Part shown: positions 5,190 through 6,526 of the stretch, piece after piece
Numbering within the stretch: the stretch's first letter is position 1
Layout: each line of letters starts with the position of its first letter
From: Zetaproteobacteria bacterium
GTDB taxonomy: Bacteria > Pseudomonadota > Zetaproteobacteria > Mariprofundales > Mariprofundaceae
Assembly (NCBI GenBank): GCA_021545625.1
Contig: JAJRVH010000029.1
Coordinates: 1 to 6,526, forward strand
Length of the DNA stretch: 6,526 nt
Direction of reading: 5' to 3'
The notes under the pieces: model-generated
What the model saw: only the letters and a program-made list of their open reading frames with translations
Database searches by the model: none
Told to the model about the DNA's origin: nothing
Position numbers and translations under genes: made by a program

Positions 5190-6119
5190 CTAATTCGATT
5201 CGATATGACAGTGTCTGGCTCCTTGTCCTTCTGCGAGCGGGGCCGAGCGCCATGAGGCCGACGGCCCCCAGAAGGTGATAGTGGGGGTGTCCAGCGCGGC
5301 CGCCAGGTGCAGCAGCCCCGTGTCCGCGCCGACAACGGCTCGGGCCTTGCCCAGCAAGGCGACCAATGCTGACATATTCAGGCGCTCGGGCAAGGCGCGG
5401 GCATGGCTGTGGCGGGCGAGTGTTTCCGCAGTCTGCCGTTCGTCGGGGCTGCCCCAGCTGAACAGCGGCGTCATGCCGCGCTGCTGGAGGCCTCGCGCCA
5501 CGCCGGTCCAGACATGGTCGGGAAGCTGTTTGGTTTGCCAGCCGCCGGCGGCATGCAGTACGACATAGTTATCCGCCTCCAGATCAAGGTGTCCTGCCAG
5601 CGCGGCATCCGGCTGTATGCGGCAGTTCTGTAGGTCAATCCTTGGCGCGGCATAGGCGATGGCCGTGGCGGGCGGCATCCTGTCGATGAAGGGAGCGGCG
5701 GCAATACGCCGGTATTGCTGCACGACATGGCGATCGTCGGCATGAAAGGCAACGGCCTGCTGCAGCAGGCCGGCCGCCTTCTCGGGCAGCAACCGTTTGT
5801 CGAAGCCGTAGACATGGGGACAGCAGGCGCGCGCCAGCAGTGCGGACTTGATCAGCCCCTGCAGATCGATCGCGCTGTCGAAACGGACGGCGCGCAATTC
5901 GCGCAGCGTGGCCAGCGTTGATGACAGTGCGCCGGCCGATTTCAGAGCCACCGTGTGCACGGCCACCTGGCGCGGGAAGATATTGGTGACAAAGGCATAG
6001 CGTTTATCGACCAGCAAGTGAACTTCGGAGACGTTAGGGTGCTGCAGCAGATCGTTCAGGGCCGGCAGGCAATGAATGATATCGCCGAAGGCGGAGAGCT
6101 TGACGACCAGAACCTTCAT
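5190..6119 (-). CDS. waaC: ADP-heptose:LPS heptosyltransferase I (WaaC-like), ended early by an in-frame TAG
   Basis: Adds the first L-glycero-D-manno-heptose to Kdo on lipid A at the cytoplasmic face. The GT-B family 9 pattern is clear: MKVLVVKLSAFGDIIHCLPA (1-20) with the likely catalytic Asp13, IDLQGLIKSALLA (84-96), YGFDKR (104-109), LHAAGGWQTKQLPDHVW (188-204), and VVGADTGLLHLAAALDTPT (262-280) with Asp266 contacting the donor. The K-x-S-x-x-G-D and D-L-Q-G-L-x-K-S motifs favour WaaC over WaaF. I start at 6119, where the family N-terminus begins and the ATG overlaps the waaF stop as ATGA; the frame is open to 6224 but that adds 35 unrelated residues. The 309-residue frame stops at TAG (5190-5192), just before the conserved cysteine-rich tail. 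Without the tail the enzyme may be impaired, although both core nucleotide-sugar motifs are intact. Confidence 0.8.
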   Translation of the reverse strand: MKVLVVKLSAFGDIIHCLPALNDLLQHPNVSEVHLLVDKRYAFVTNIFPRQVAVHTVALKSAGALSSTLATLRELRAVRFDSAIDLQGLIKSALLARACCPHVYGFDKRLLPEKAAGLLQQAVAFHADDRHVVQQYRRIAAAPFIDRMPPATAIAYAAPRIDLQNCRIQPDAALAGHLDLEADNYVVLHAAGGWQTKQLPDHVWTGVARGLQQRGMTPLFSWGSPDERQTAETLARHSHARALPERLNMSALVALLGKARAVVGADTGLLHLAAALDTPTITFWGPSASWRSAPLAEGQGARHCHIESN

Positions 6120-6526
6120 GCGTCCAGCATTTCGAGGCAGGCCTGTCCCAGCCTCTCGGTCGTGATACCGGCCATGCACGGCTGACCTTCGACGTTGCAC
6201 TCGCGTTGCAGGCAGGGGCTGCACGGAGCCGGTTGCCAGAGAATACGTACTTTCGGTCCGTCGGGAGAGGTGCGTTCAGGGTCGGTGGCGCCGAACGGGA
6301 CGACCGTCGGCTTGCCGAGGCCGGCGGCCACATGCATGAAGCCGGAATCGTTGCACAGCATCAGCCGGCAGGCGCTGATCAGCTGCAGGGCTTCGGCCAG
6401 GGAGGTTTGTCCGGCGGCATTCCAGCCTGTTTGGGCGTGGCGCAGGATATGTTGGCCGGTATCGATATCATCGGCCAGTCCCAGGATGACGAACTGGAAA
6501 CCGTGACCGGAGAGCATGGCCACGAC
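6116..6526 (-). CDS. waaF: ADP-heptose:LPS heptosyltransferase II (WaaF-like), C-terminal part
   Basis: Adds the second heptose to the LPS inner core. Only the last 136 codons are in the window; the frame is open through the right edge. The visible part is the ADP-heptose-binding half of a GT-B family 9 enzyme: GFQFVILGLADD (9-20 of the visible part), AAGQTSLAEALQLISACRLM (37-56), CNDSGFMHVAAGLGKP (58-73), FGATDPERTSPDG (78-90), then the cysteine tail APCSPCLQREC and PCMAGI. The N-D-S-G-x-M-H-V-A and T-D-P-x-x-T-x-P forms are those of WaaF, not WaaC. It ends in TGA overlapping the waaC start by 4 nt (ATGA), so the two are translationally coupled. The upstream promoter lies outside the window. 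Confidence 0.85.
   Translation of the reverse strand, partial: VVAMLSGHGFQFVILGLADDIDTGQHILRHAQTGWNAAGQTSLAEALQLISACRLMLCNDSGFMHVAAGLGKPTVVPFGATDPERTSPDGPKVRILWQPAPCSPCLQRECNVEGQPCMAGITTERLGQACLEMLDA

Noticed and set aside
5190..5192. TAG as a pyrrolysine codon
   Set aside because: Nothing in the window (no pyl genes or suppressor tRNA) supports it, and heptosyltransferases are not known to use pyrrolysine; mutation or sequence error is simpler.
6120..6224. Longer start for waaC at 6224
   Set aside because: The extra 35 residues are unrelated to the family and overlap the conserved cysteine tail of waaF; the family N-terminus begins at 6119.
1..6526. CRISPR array, insertion sequence, tRNA/rRNA, toxin-antitoxin or defence genes
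   Set aside because: I saw no regularly spaced long repeats, transposase motifs, terminal inverted repeats, tRNA-like folds or defence-type domains on either strand.

Overview
This window is two dissimilar pieces joined near position 966-990. The right piece (about 985-6526) is GC-rich Gram-negative DNA, most likely proteobacterial, because it encodes lipopolysaccharide (LPS) inner-core heptosyltransferases. The left piece (1-about 980) differs in style: a long intergenic region between two divergent genes, one of them the start of a membrane-anchored nucleotide-sugar epimerase/dehydratase of a type I associate with actinobacteria and similar groups. I cannot name either organism from sequence alone.

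Left piece: the 5' end of an unrecognised membrane or secreted protein leaves the window on the minus strand (1-124). About 590 bases without a convincing gene follow (125-713). They hold an 11-bp phased CTAA repeat, a possible promoter and an inverted repeat. A plus-strand CapD/FlaA1-type polysaccharide biosynthesis gene then starts at 714 and loses family resemblance after about 983.

Right piece: all genes are on the minus strand and tightly packed, as in one operon. In transcription order they are: the 3' end of waaF (heptosyltransferase II); waaC (heptosyltransferase I), interrupted by an in-frame TAG; an integral-membrane methyltransferase of the isoprenylcysteine/phospholipid methyltransferase type; an exported DUF3108 protein; a soluble SAM methyltransferase; a NodU/CmcH-type carbamoyltransferase; and a WaaE/KdtX-type family 2 glycosyltransferase whose 3' end is cut off at the junction. 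Neighbouring genes overlap or nearly touch, except for 43 bp before the carbamoyltransferase, where a 15-codon ORF bridges the gap.

Read together, the right piece is an LPS core assembly and decoration operon. WaaC and WaaF add the inner-core heptoses, the family 2 glycosyltransferase probably adds a hexose to the core, and the carbamoyltransferase probably carbamoylates a core sugar, as is known for heptose II in Pseudomonas aeruginosa. The two methyltransferases and the DUF3108 protein have no established role there and are the most open functional questions. The points most worth checking are the junction, the amber codon in waaC, and the bridging mini-ORF. I saw no mobile element, CRISPR array, RNA gene or defence system.
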